A stretch of DNA of 64,000 nt from Geotrypetes seraphini (Eukaryota > Chordata > Amphibia > Gymnophiona > Dermophiidae). The stretch is from positions 18,008,501 through 18,072,500 of the forward strand of contig NC_047096.1 in the NCBI RefSeq assembly GCF_902459505.1, in the 5' to 3' direction. Shown here one piece after another: positions 29,801 to 40,221 of this stretch. The translations under genes and the position numbers were made by a program. The number at the start of each line of letters is the position of its first letter. Position 1 is the stretch's first letter. The notes under the pieces were generated by a model, which saw nothing but the letters and a program-made list of their open reading frames with translations, was not told where the DNA came from and made no database searches.

Positions 29801-30533
29801 CATTTAATTCAATCAGCTCTGGGTCATTGTTTTTCACCCTTTCCAGGTCCTCATCAAATATACTAGGAGCTGCCTCTTCCTCTTTGTTCGTATCTGACAA
29901 ATTCTCTACTGGTGTTTCTGGACTGTCCTCCAACATCTTTTCAGGCTTTGCATTCAGGTTATCTAGCGAAGAAGGTTTCTCATCCTTATCGGTAATTGTT
30001 TTGTTGGATTTTAAAGGCATATTTTTATCTTTTGCCTCTTCTTTTGTTGCTAACTGCTTTTTTTCTGGGACTTTGTTATCTTTTGTCTCTTCTTTTGTCA
30101 ATTGCTTTTTTTCTGGGACTTTACTTTCAGTTTGTCCTCTATTGTTGAGCTTAGAAATCTTGTCTTCTATGCTTTTTTTATCAACACTTTTACCAGCTTT
30201 GTCCTTTGAGTATTTTTCTTTTCTTTCCAGGGCTTTTTCATCTTTTTGTTCTAGAGTCTTAAGGTATCTGTCTTTGCTACTTTTTTGTTCTAGAAGATTT
30301 TCATCTTTGGTCTTATCAGAGAACTTAAGGTTCTTGTCCTCTTTGGATTTCTCATTTGATTTGCTGATTTGGCCAATCTTCCCTTTCTGGCTTGTTTGGA
30401 GGCTACTTTCTTCCTTTTTCTGTTCATTCCCCAGGTCTGAACCCTGTTTCCTGCCCAAATCTTTTGAAGAAGGAACTTTGCCTCTTTCTTCCAGCCTTTT
30501 GTGATCTTTCTTTATGTCTGTAGATTTACTGTC
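26812..30533 (-). CDS. LMOD1: LMOD1, leiomodin-1 (partial: coding exons 2 and 3; exon 1 off-window)
   Basis: Exon 2 is 29019-30533 (505 codons, phase 0 at both ends) and exon 3 is 26812-26838. With an N-terminal exon of roughly 90 residues, the total would be near the 600 residues of human LMOD1. In exon-2 numbering: 1-215 is a Lys/Glu-rich disordered region; about 220-385 is the leucine-rich-repeat actin-binding domain (e.g. [81 protein letters not shown]); 412-437 is Ser-Pro repeats; about 443-457 is poly-proline (profilin-binding type); 485-505 plus the first exon-3 residue is the WH2 motif ending LKKV. Leiomodins nucleate actin filaments; LMOD1 is the smooth-muscle form. The VEVPKLLQ end is the human LMOD1 end as I recall it, which favours LMOD1 over LMOD2/3. 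The tropomyosin-binding N-terminus is missing because exon 1 is not in the window. Confidence 0.95.
27205..27375 (-). mobile_element. tRNA-SINE (MIR/L2-like) fragment
   Basis: ATATACCACTTATAGTCTAA start, TCTGTCCCGGTGGGCTCAC and ACTTGCCCAGGGTCACAG blocks, as in 20700-20925. Confidence 0.65.
27700..28610 (+). mobile_element. L1-like LINE, ORF2 C-terminal region and 3' UTR
   Basis: Contains [22 protein letters not shown]-like codons around 27900-27965 (the C..C....H...CP..FW pattern of L1/Tx1 ORF2 ends) in broken frames, and ends near AATAAAAATTG at 28575. It is antisense to LMOD1. Confidence 0.65.
29019..30533 (-). CDS. LMOD1: LMOD1 coding exon 2
   Basis: On the - strand the acceptor TTTGTAG precedes 30533 and the donor AAG|GTAGGT is at 29019/29018. 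The first residues are [20 protein letters not shown], upstream of any ATG, so this is an internal exon, not a start. The frame would read on past the donor into lysine codons from a poly-A tract and stop near 28977; that extension is intronic. Exon-2 residues 138-153 and 154-170 are a tandem duplication of a KVPEKKQL...KEE unit in the disordered region. Confidence 0.95.
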
Positions 30534-31929
30534 CTACAAATGGAAATTCAAAGGACAGTTAGACAAGAATTCACAGAAACAGCAACAAATATTAATTTCT
30601 AAATTTGGTAACCAGTCTTGTTAAATAGCATTGTAAATAAAGTCAAAGGACATCACTGGACTTCTGTGATAAGACATGTGACATACTATTTTGAGTTTAA
30701 TCTCAGGCTTCCATTCATTATCTTCTCTCTCTGTCCTCATTTGAATTTTAGGCTCCATCAAGCTCTCCTCTTACCTCTCCCACTGCCATTTTAGTGAACC
30801 CATTAATAGATCTTCCTCCACCATTATCCCACTCTTAGTCCATGTGTTTCAGGGCTGTGTCCTAGACCCTCTTGTCCTCTTGCTATGCTCGTTTCCTAGA
30901 TGATCTGATCTCCTCCCACAGCTTTCAGTATCATTTTCATATCAAGCAAGCCCATATTTACCACCGTGCTCCAAAAATTTCATCCACAGTCCAGGCCTAA
31001 ATCTCAGCTCGCTTGCCGACACCTTGATGCCCCATTGCTACCTTAAAACACCGAAATGATCAAGATGGAACCTCTCTTCTCTAACCCACTTCCCTGCATT
31101 TTTCTCTCTCCCTCCATGGATAACGGGACAAGAAAATAGGAAGAAACTCGACAGCCACAAATGATGGCTCTCTAGGTACTCTTGCAGAAATAAGTCTACA
31201 GCGACCCATCACAAGTCAGTAAACAAGCTCATAAGAATTTATTCTTCTTACATAGCTATAGTAACCTCGGTTTCAAAGGCTAGAAGAAAAATTCCACTAT
31301 CAGTTAGCAGTGACAATCACGCACCCTCCTCTCCACCACGCCCGCTCCTTCCGCACCACACTCACGCCCTCCCCCTCCCCTCTCAGTACTCATGCTGAGC
31401 GTTTTGTTTGCATTTTTGATTATCAATTATTCTTTACGTAACATATGATGTATGGTGCAGGATTTATTTAGGTTTGCTAATTTGGTGCTGGTCACCCATA
31501 AGTTTCCTGCCTGGGGCCTGAAATGTTATAAGTTATTAACTAATTTTTGGGCCCACACTGATGCGTCCCTTTATTTATAACAGCTAGCTGCCGGTGCTTG
31601 TTCAATAGAACAGGAAAAGCGAAGATCCAGCAAAAGTCCCCAGGTCCTGTCAACAAAGGGAGGGGAGGGAGGAAAGGAAGGAAGCGTGAGATCTATTTGC
31701 ATGCACTGCTTTCAATACATATTCACTGGGGAAATCCTGAACACCTGACTGGATTCCGGCCCTCGAGGACTGGAGTTGCCCACCCCCTGCTCTATAACCA
31801 CCATCCCTACAAGCCCATATCCCCTGCTACCTTATGGAGAAAACAATGTCACCAGTGCTCTTTCAACCAAGTTTGCCACACTGACATGGAAATAAGGGGA
31901 AACTTCCCTTGCCATTATGTCGCATTGTA
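30534..31929. other. Intron stretch with one hAT-like MITE piece
   Basis: 31685-31790 is the right half of a CAGGGGTGGGCAACTCC-type element. The rest, including 31100-31300 (which may share short blocks with 33900-34090), is unclassified. Confidence 0.4.
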
Positions 31930-32012
31930 AACATAAGGCTCCTTTTACGAAGGCGGGTTAGCGGACTTTTCATCACGCACTAACCCCCACGCACTAAGAT
32001 AAATTAAAATTA
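31930..32012. mobile_element. Half of the GGCTCCTTTTAC MITE family
   Basis: AAGGCTCCTTTTACGAAGGC matches the terminus of 4965-5137; no second arm found. Confidence 0.5.
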
Positions 32013-32260
32013 AATTTATAAATTAACTTGGTCCTAAGAAATAAAAGTTAGGGCTAAATGTGAACATTCTAAATTAAGAGATTTTAGGCCGGTGACAATT
32101 TAATACCCGAGGTTCTTTGCTAAAAGAATGTATGTTAAGCGGTGTAACTGAGGCCTTAAATGATACTTAAATGCTATATAAAGATAAAGCTATAAGAGCT
32201 GGAAAGTGACTCAGAGTATATATCATATATGCAGACTACTTTATAGCTCACGAGTATAAA

Positions 32261-32263
<3 letters not shown>

Positions 32264-32344
<81 letters not shown>

Positions 32345-32356
32345 CATACATACACG
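32264..32356. repeat. (AT)n microsatellite, then CATA repeats
   Basis: About 77 nt of uninterrupted AT dinucleotides followed by CATACATACATACA. Confidence 0.95.
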
Positions 32357-32831
32357 CTAGTCTTTAAGCCCATTACATTAACGGGTGCTAGAGATTCCTT
32401 GGCTTCCTCCCCCAACCTTTCCCCTTCCCGTCCCGTCAACCCCCCTTGTTTCCCTTTGCACAGTCTCCCTACTTCATCCGCTCCTTCTCCTGCGCGGGCC
32501 ACCGGAGCAGAGAGGACTGGGCAGAGGGGGCTGCCAGCCGGGGCCGGTGGAGAGGAGCTAGGCGGCTGGAGGAGTAGCAGCAGCCGCCGCCGACTGCAGC
32601 CTCCGACCCGCCTTCGCCTCCCTGGATTTGCTAGAGCGGCCTGCAAGGTTCGCTACAGTGGCTGAGGACCTCAGCAGGCCGCTTTGAAGAGGACCGGCAG
32701 TGGGAGGGAGGAGTCGCTGGCACACGCGCTAGTGCAGGCGCCCTGAGCACTGGCACAGAAGCACAGCTCACGCCACCAGGACTCACGGATTTTCGACAGC
32801 GCATGTGCGCTTAGCCTTTTATTATTATGGA
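32357..32831 (-). mobile_element. Short non-autonomous Helitron, GC-rich
   Basis: On the - strand it starts TCCATAATAATAAAAGGC after an A and ends with a hairpin (CCCGTTA-ATG-TAATGGG) 8 nt before a terminal CTAG. These are the Helitron hallmarks. The interior is very GC-rich and has no convincing gene. Confidence 0.65.
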
Positions 32832-32888
32832 TATATATTATGGATATATATATAAAAAACTGACCATCTTAGGAAGAACATTGTAAAG

Positions 32889-33200
32889 ATACATAAGAAC
32901 ATAAGCAGTGCCTCCGCCGGGTCAGACCATAGGTCCATCCTGCCCAGCAGTCCGCTCCCGCGGCGGCCCAAACAGGTCACGACCTGTCTGAATCACCAGA
33001 AGGGGCCCCTTGCCACCTTGGTTTCTCATTAAAGTCCTATCTTCCCATCAAAGTCCTCACCCTCTGGTCTTGCCCATGCACGACCTGGTTGGCTTTCTAT
33101 ACTTATTACCTGGTTAGCTTTCTATACTTGTGTTACATCCCCCATCTATACTTGTGTTACACTTTTTGACTTGTTTAAGATATCTTAAATCCTAGCTCTT
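32889..33200 (-). mobile_element. CR1 3' UTR fragment
   Basis: TAAGAACATAAGCAGTGCC and CCTGCCCAGCAGTCCGCTCC blocks, antisense. Short direct repeats with CTATACTTGTGTTAC near 33120-33165. Confidence 0.65.
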
Positions 33201-33439
33201 CCTGGTTACAGGCTTGTCAATTTTAACTAAGGTTTACTGTACAGTCATATTTCCAGAAATGTCTGGTTTATGCCATCTTCTGTAGAATGCAAGCTCCACA
33301 GAAAATGAATTCTCTCCGACGGCCCTGTATACATCCAGTAGAACGATAGAAATGCTATATGATTCCAATAGTACACAGCTGAAATAATGATGTTCATTGT
33401 TTGGGGGGTTGAACAGCCAAACACCTCTGATACCATCGT

Positions 33440-33850
33440 ACTTCTTAACCGCGTAACCATAAGTTCTACGCAGTTTACAAAAGATTTTTTTTTTTTAAAT
33501 TAAGAACAATTTAAGGATGACTAGAGAGAAATTATTTGATCAAGTATTTTGAAAAGAAATAGGTTTTCAGTTGAGTTCTGAAATGTTTGTAAGAATGGGC
33601 TTCAAGAAATAATAATCTAAATTCTTTATCATGTGAAGCCACTTGTAATATGGGGGTGAAATTTCTTATTTTACAGCCCTGTATTGATGGAAAGGTAAAC
33701 AGGGCATGAGATTTCCTACTGTATTTATAAGATGCTAAAGAAAATCTGTTAACCATGTAAGATGGAGCGGTTCCATACATAACCTTAAAGCAAAAGCAAC
33801 CTAACTTGATGCCAATATCTACCATCCGGAATACAGAACAACCCAAGCAA
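33440..33850 (-). mobile_element. L2-like LINE C-terminal fragment
   Basis: The - strand frame reads FKVMYGTAPSYMVNRFSLAS and then LEAHSYKHFRTQLKTYFFSK, the pattern of an L2-type RT end, followed by a short 3' UTR. Confidence 0.65.
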
Positions 33851-34287
33851 GAAACTTAGCCCCAGGAAATTGCTGCAGTACCAGGACTGGAAAGAGATGC
33901 TGGAAAGGAAAACAGGAAGGAAGTCTCAGAGGCTGCAAACGATGGCTCGCTAGCTATGCTCTCAGAACGAGGTCTAATGTAAAATCTCACAAGTGTTTTT
34001 GGCCTGATAAAGCAAGTCGATAAACCAATACTCAATAATTTCTTTACTACGTACACACACATCTTGCATAGCTACGGAGGCAAATAAGAATCCATTCTAT
34101 TCATATGTATCGGCTACAACTGTATATAACATACCTGCCAAGTATGTGTAATAGACAACACCCAGAGCACTAGCCCATTATGGGATTTTCAAAAAGGAAC
34201 TCTGTGATGAGTTCTCCATTGAAAACTGGCTTGCAGGTCCACAGATCCCTAGACAGGTCAAATCGGTCCATATTTGTCACCGTTTAT
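33851..34287. other. Intron stretch, unclassified
   Basis: No gene recognised. Confidence 0.4.
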
Positions 34288-34525
34288 TATCAGAAAATGA
34301 CACAGGGACAAATATTTCCATGTCCCTGCAGGAACTATTTTCCCGTCCCAGTGAGTTTGTTTCCTGCCCCATTCCTGCAAGCTCTGTCTTCAGCTGCACA
34401 AGCCTCGGATAATTATGATTTTAAAAGAATTTGAGGCTTGTGCAGTTAAGGCAGAGCCTACAGTAATGGGGCAGGGACAGGAACAGCGACAAAACTCACG
34501 GGGATGGGGAAATTGAGTTCCTGCA
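34288..34525. mobile_element. hAT-like MITE, TAGAGAATGAC family, right end missing
   Basis: Begins ATCAGAAAATGACACAGGGA, contains the GTTTGAGG-type palindrome and stops where a CR1 begins. Confidence 0.65.
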
Positions 34526-35869
34526 GTAACCATCTGCAGAAACCCTTATCTCTTCCTCTAAGAGATCCCACGCTTTCTTGAATTCAGACACAGTCTTCGT
34601 CTCCACCACCTCTATCGGGAGATTATTCCACGCATCTGCGGATGAGCAGACTAGATGGGCCATTTGGCCTTTATTTACCATCATGTTTCATCCTATGCCC
34701 TCTCATTCCAAAGCTTCCTTTCAAATGAGACTCGACTCATGCACATTTATGCCACGTAGGCATTTAAACGTCTATCATATCTCCCCTTTTCCCGCCTTTC
34801 CTCCAAAATATACATATTGAGATCTTTAAGTCTGTCCCCATATGCCTTATGACGAAGACCACACACTATTTTAGTAGCCTTCCTCCTGACCAACTCCATC
34901 CTTTTTATATCTTTCTGAAGATGCGTTCTCCAGAATTATACACAATATTCTAAACGAGGTCTCACCAGAGTCTTATACAGGAGCATCAATATCTCTTTTC
35001 TTACTGACCAGACCTCTTCCTATACACCCTAGCATCTTTCTAGCTTTCGCCGTCACCTTTTCAACCTGTTTGGCCACCTTAAGATCATCACATACAATCA
35101 CACCCAAGTCAAGTTTCAAGTTCATTTAAAATTTCTTATACCGCCCAATCAGCCTTCTAGGCGGTGTACAAATTCGTAAAAACATAAAACATACTTTAGC
35201 TAAAATACAAATTTAAGTTGACATTGCGTCACCAAACTGTAACACATAAGTTCCTCACCCCCTAAATAAACTGTACCGATCTTTTGGGATTTTGCAACCC
35301 AAATGCATGACTTTGCATTTCTTAGCATTAAATTTCAGCCAAATTTCAGTCCATTTTTCAAGCTTATAAAAGGGGGGGGGGGAGTAAAAGTTGGTAATGG
35401 TTAATGGCATGATAAATAATGAGAACCCCTGAACCTGCGTCTCTGTCTTGAGGCCCCTTCCTTCAAGTAGCACCAGGAGATGGTTTAAGAATAATGGATG
35501 TGTTCTTTATTGTTAGGGACTTGTCAGATATAGAAAGAAGGGCAGGGTAGTAAAATCAGGGAGAGATAGAGAGTTCTTTGACTTCTGCATTATTTAGGGA
35601 AATATCACAAATGCACCTTTTGGGGCATTTCTTTAACAAAGCACCTCCATTTAGGTACCCTGGTGGCATCTGGGCAACATTATAGAATACTGGTGTAACC
35701 TGGCATCAGCATGTACATTAGCTATACAGATGGAAATGTGAGATCTTAACGTAGCAGATACCTATGCAACTTGAAGTATTCTGTAAGCTATATGCATACA
35801 TGAGATCCCGCTTATATTCTGCCTGTGTGCCACATTTGTGTAATACGTACTATGTAAGTGAGGCAGGTA

Positions 35870-36337
35870 TATGCATGGACTGAAGCTGAGGGGGGACAGG
35901 TCCAGGACGAATATCAGGAGGTTCTGTTTCACGCAGCGAGTGGTGGACACCTAGAATGCTCTCCCAGAGGAGGTAATTGCGGAATCCACTGTTCTAGGAT
36001 TTAAGAGTAAGTTAGATGCACATCTCCTTATGAGAAGCATTGAGTGATATGGGGACTAAAACTATGCCAGGCGGGGGACTAAAACTATGCCAGGCGGGGG
36101 ACTAAAACTATGCCAGGCGGGGACTAAAACTATGCCAGGCGGGGGACTAAAACTATGCCAGGCGGGGGACTAAAACTATGCCAGGCGGGGGACTAAAACT
36201 ATGCCAGGCGGGGGACTAAAACTATGCCAGGCGGGGGACTAAAACTATGCCAGGCGGGGCCTCCGCGTGTGCGGATCGCCGGACTTGATGGACCTAGGGT
36301 CTGATCCGGAGATGGCAATTCTTATGTTCTTATGCTC
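35870..36337 (+). mobile_element. CR1 LINE C-terminus and 3' UTR with an internal minisatellite
   Basis: Codons for FTQRVVDTWNALPEE-like sequence near 35930, then a 3' UTR ending TTCTTATGTTCTTATG. A 23-bp repeat has expanded inside the UTR (36051-36260). Confidence 0.8.
36051..36260. repeat. 23-bp minisatellite, nine copies
   Basis: The unit GGACTAAAACTATGCCAGGC plus three G is repeated nine times with essentially no substitutions; one copy is one G shorter. Confidence 0.97.
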
Positions 36338-36853
36338 GCCAGGTCTTTCTTCATGTTATTCACACCATCCAGAATGTCTGCTCTTTTGCAGATTTTGTTA
36401 TCAACCGCAAAGAGAGAAATCTTACCCGACAGCAATGCTTATGTAACACAGACTAATGCCTGTTAGTATGCAAGTCCCATAGTGACGTCACCTGACTCTT
36501 TTCACAACGAGGTGCTTTTACTTTAGTTTCTCTGTTGTGACATAGAATGAGTAAACTAGCTAGATGCTGTGGAGAGTGAGGCTAACTAATCACAGCTGAA
36601 TCAAGCAAAATTCTTCCACGATCCATGTCAAAAGGACTAAAATTAGTGCCTCTAAGCATTGCAGGGCACTACAATCCTTAGATTCGTTTAAACGTTTCCT
36701 TAAAAGGAGTGGGAGGCTCTGCAGTTCTTTGGCTCGGAATGCTAGCATTAGAGGCCATTAAGTGTTCAAACTCACATTTTGCACAATACTTCATAGGTTT
36801 ACACTGGCATGCAGCAAGAGCTTTCTTGTAATGATTGGCACATTTGTCTAGAC

Positions 36854-37097
36854 TAGAGAACGACACGGAGACAAATTTTTCCCCGTCCCCGGAGGAACTC
36901 CAGTTTCCACATCCCCGCAAGTTTTGTCGCTGTCTCATTTCCTGTAAGCTCTGCATTAACTGCGCAAGCCTCGAACACTTATCATTTTAAAGTTGTTTGA
37001 GGCTTGTGCAGATGAGGACGGAGCTTGCAGGAATGGGGCAGGGACAGGAAAAGATCTCGCGGGGATGGGGGAAAATTTGTCCCCATGTCATTCTCTA
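36854..37097. mobile_element. hAT-like MITE, TAGAGAATGAC family, with perfect 8-bp target duplication
   Basis: TAGAGAACGACACGGAGAC to CATGTCATTCTCTA, flanked by GTCTAGAC on both sides (36846-36853 and 37098-37105). Confidence 0.9.
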
Positions 37098-37119
37098 GTC
37101 TAGACTCCAGAGACTTTCT

Positions 37120-37865
37120 ATTAGTAGAAACATAGAAAAAAGCGGAAGAAAAGGGCTATAGCCCACCAAGTCTGCCCATTCCAAGTATCCCCTCCCCTGA
37201 ATTTACTCCCTTAAAGATCCCACGTGAGTATCCCATTTTCTCTTAAAATCCGTCACGCTGCTGGCCTTTATCACCTGGAGTGGGAGTCTGTTTCTATAAC
37301 CATAAAGCCCTATGACCTCACAATGCAGATGTAAAGAGCTTTAGCCAATAGGAAGAGGAGATGCAAATGTTAAGAGCCTTAGCCAATAGGGAGAGGAGGA
37401 GATAGTGGATGCTGTGGCCATTTGGCCTTTATCTGCCATCATAGAAACATAGAAAAAAGCAGCAGAAAAGGCACCAAGTCTGCCCATTCCAAGTATCCCC
37501 TCCCCTGAATTTACTCCCTTAAAGATCCCACGTGAGTATCCCATTTTCTCTTAAAATCCGTCACGCTGCTGGCCTTTATCACCTGGAGTGGGAGTCTGTT
37601 CCAATGATCTACCACTCTTTCGGTGAAGAAGTACTTCCTGGAGTCGCCATGAAACTTCCCTCCCCTGATTTTCAGCGGATGCCCTCTGGTGGTCAAGGGT
37701 CCCATGAGCCAGAAGATATCATCTTCTGACTCGATGCGTCCCGTGATGTACTTATATGTTTCAATCATATCTCCCCGTATACCATGATTGTAACTCCACT
37801 CCTTCTCCATTATTAACTGGCCCAGATAGGAGTGGACTCTTGTGAAGAGGACCATTAAATACATA
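37120..37865 (-). mobile_element. CR1 LINE fragment with a duplicated 3' section
   Basis: The - strand frame (37511-37864) has GDMIETYKYITGRIESEDD, then YFFTERVVDHWNRLPLQVIK. 37130-37292 and 37441-37600 are nearly identical, separated by a CR1 tail block. Confidence 0.85.
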
Positions 37866-39094
37866 AGCTATATTACATTTGCCCAAAATATTAAATGTTG
37901 AAAGTCTTCTTACTACATCTGCAGCCTAATCTACTCTAAACTGTTGCTACTACTTTATTTCATACCTGCTCGCGCAAATGTCATTTAACATTTTCCGATT
38001 CTGCTGGATTTCCAGTGAAGCAGCAGAAAGCTCGGGGGGGGGGGGGGGGGGGGGAGATCAGCTCACACATGCCAAATGTACGAGGGAGAAGCAAGTTATT
38101 AGCCTGATTGAGTCAGAAGGAGAATGAGGTTTGTCATCGGCTTATATGGGCTGAAAAGAGAGGGCTCTGATGATGTGTTCAGATTGAAAAAAACTGGACA
38201 AGGATGAGGTGGCACTTTGTAAACCACTCAAATACGTCTTTTTGTATGTAGTGGTCTATTATGTAAATCAAATCAAATATAGTCCTGAAGAAGAGGAGAC
38301 AGTTGCTGGGGGAAGCAAAACGAACAGAAAGAGGAGATCAATGGAAAACAGAAGACACTTAAGTGACGAATGACCCAACATGGCTGTTTCAGCATGTGTC
38401 CTCGTCAGGGATCCCGAAATTATTTGTATTCAACAACAATAAAATATAGTCATAAAGGTCCTCTTCCCTAAGTAGGGAGTCTATGCAAGAAAAAAAAAAA
38501 AAAAAAATCAATGCAAGAAAAAGATGTTTGTTGGAAAAACCCCCACCACTTCCCACAACACTCTCCCATCTGTCCCAGCTTATCTTGTGTCTTCTACCTA
38601 AAGTTTGTGCCTTTTTGCTGCAGTAATTCCTAGGTGACACAAACATACATGTTTGAAGCCAATGAACAAAGAACCAGCAAGAGTTACTGTAGCAATAAGT
38701 ACCAGTAAACACTGGGGGGCAGTGTTCAGCCAGTAGTAGTCAGTGTTTCTCTAAATGCTAGTTGCCACCAGCTGAATTAGATCTAGAGCCAGCTCCTCTC
38801 TGGATACTAGGACTGAAAATCCTGGTGCTCAGCAGCCTGCCACGAGTTACCTAGGCATTGCTGATGTTGAGGACAGTCTTTTTGCTGACCAAAATTAACC
38901 AGATAGTTATCCAGGTATTGCTACTGGGTATCAACAGTACCCAGGTAACTCCCAGCTCTGCTCTGAATCCACTCCTGAACTGCTTCAGATTAGATTGGTG
39001 GTCAGACAGTAGTTATGTGCTGCTGAATAATCTTTGGGGGGTCTGGTCAATTAACTGTGTGTCAGTCTCTTCTAACTGGTTAACTTTAATTTTT
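37866..39094. other. Intron stretch with G21 run and hammerhead-like motif
   Basis: G21 at 38034-38054; A-run at 38490-38507; hammerhead-like motif 38370-38415 (separate entry). The rest is unclassified. Confidence 0.45.
38370..38415 (-). ncRNA. Hammerhead-ribozyme-like motif, degenerate
   Basis: On the - strand: GGATCC, then the core CTGACGA (fits CUGANGA), a short stem II region, GAAAC, a very short stem III (ACA-GCCA-TGT) and then TTGGGTC. Only about three stem I pairs remain, so self-cleavage is doubtful. Its order and spacing match the motif at 53099-53150. Confidence 0.4.
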
Positions 39095-39205
39095 TTATAT
39101 ATTTCATTTTCTATATCGTTCTCCCAGGACAGCTCAAAACGGTTTACATTCATTTATTCAGGTACTCAAGCATTTTTTCCCTGTCTGTGCCGCTGGGTTC
39201 ACAAT
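39095..39205 (-). mobile_element. tRNA-SINE 3' part
   Basis: TATATCGTTCTCCCAGGACAG and CAGGTACTCAAGCATTTTT blocks of the MIR/L2-like SINE. Confidence 0.6.
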
Positions 39206-40221
39206 CTAAATATGAACGCCTCAGCTTTTGAACCCCTGGTGTGGGCCCGAGTCCACTCATTTTCAGAGAAATTATTTGCTCTAAACGTTACAATATACGT
39301 GATGGTCTGAAGTAGTTTTGTCTTTGAAAATTAGCAGACAGTATAAGTGCCTGAATACTTTATAACTATGGGACTATTTGAAAACACCACTTAGATTAAG
39401 CTCAGACTAAAAGCACTTTAATTATAAATACTCAGACTTTGCAGTCACACATAACTGACAATTCGCCATCCTTGCCCTGAAGTTTTCACTTGGTCTTTCT
39501 AACGTAAACACGGACAAAGAAAAAACCATAAATCACATAAGATGAACTACAAATATTTTAAGAAAAAAAAAAGTCCATCTAGTATTTAAATCCAGGAAAT
39601 ACAATAATTACGTAGTTTCCACAATCTAAAGACATATTAAACAGCTGCCACACCAAATGTGTTCCCTTCAGTTAATCTGATTTTTTTCCCCGTACTGCCA
39701 GTATGTACTGAAGAGTTCACTTTGGAGCTCATTTTCAAGAAAGGAAAACACCCCAAAAGTGGCATAAAGGGCCAGATGGACATTTTTCTCACCAAACCCT
39801 TCCAATTTGCTATTTCCTAGACGGATATCTATGCTGTTCATCTGCAGTTCATCTAAATCTTAAGGAGGAGTGTTAGAGGTGTAGTGTTGGTGGGACTAAG
39901 GTGGGCTTATGATGGACATAATCTAACATTTAAGAATATGTCCAGGACACCATTTGGACATCTGGGGCTAGACCTGTCTTAACAACAAATAAGGGTCAAG
40001 AAGGTGTCCAAACTGACGAGATGACCATTGGAAAGATGTAAGAATGACCCCCCCCTGTGCTCCCCCAGTGATCACTAACCCCCTCCCATGAAACAGTGCA
40101 TACCTGCCTGTATGACCAATTTCAGATATTATGGGCCAGTCCTATTACAGCAGCATGAAGGTTCCTGGAATAGCCCGGTGGGTGGTATAGTGAACCATAG
40201 AGATGGGAACTCAGGCCTATA
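39206..40221. repeat. Unclassified dispersed repeat and unique sequence
   Basis: 39715-40010 shares GAGCTCATTTTCAAGAAAGG and TGGACAT-rich text with 16685-17240. The remainder is unrecognised. Confidence 0.4.

Larger units (their letters stand above)
34526..36435 (-). mobile_element. CR1-like LINE copy split twice by later insertions
   Basis: Pieces: 34526-35106, 35226-35358 and 36338-36435. Continuity is shown by the copy at 61288-62165, where the same text runs from AAGATCATCA to GCATTTCTTAGCATTAAA and on to TTCTTCATGTTATT. The inserts are an LINE/SINE end (35107-35225) and a block with a + strand CR1 tail (35359-36337). Confidence 0.75.

Noticed and set aside
29707-30504. 265-codon open frame on the + strand, opposite LMOD1
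   Set aside because: It mirrors the Lys/Glu-rich codons of LMOD1 exon 2 (antisense gives Ser/Phe/Leu runs). No family motif; the - strand frame is a conserved gene.
32248-32665. Open frames of 132 and 88 codons on both strands
   Set aside because: They run through an AT microsatellite and a GC-rich mini-Helitron; no protein family recognised.
36051-36260. Regular repeat array considered as CRISPR
   Set aside because: Units are directly adjacent with no spacers and lie in a LINE tail of a vertebrate genome.
38858-39310. 150-codon frame on the + strand
   Set aside because: Crosses an antisense SINE and has no recognisable motif.
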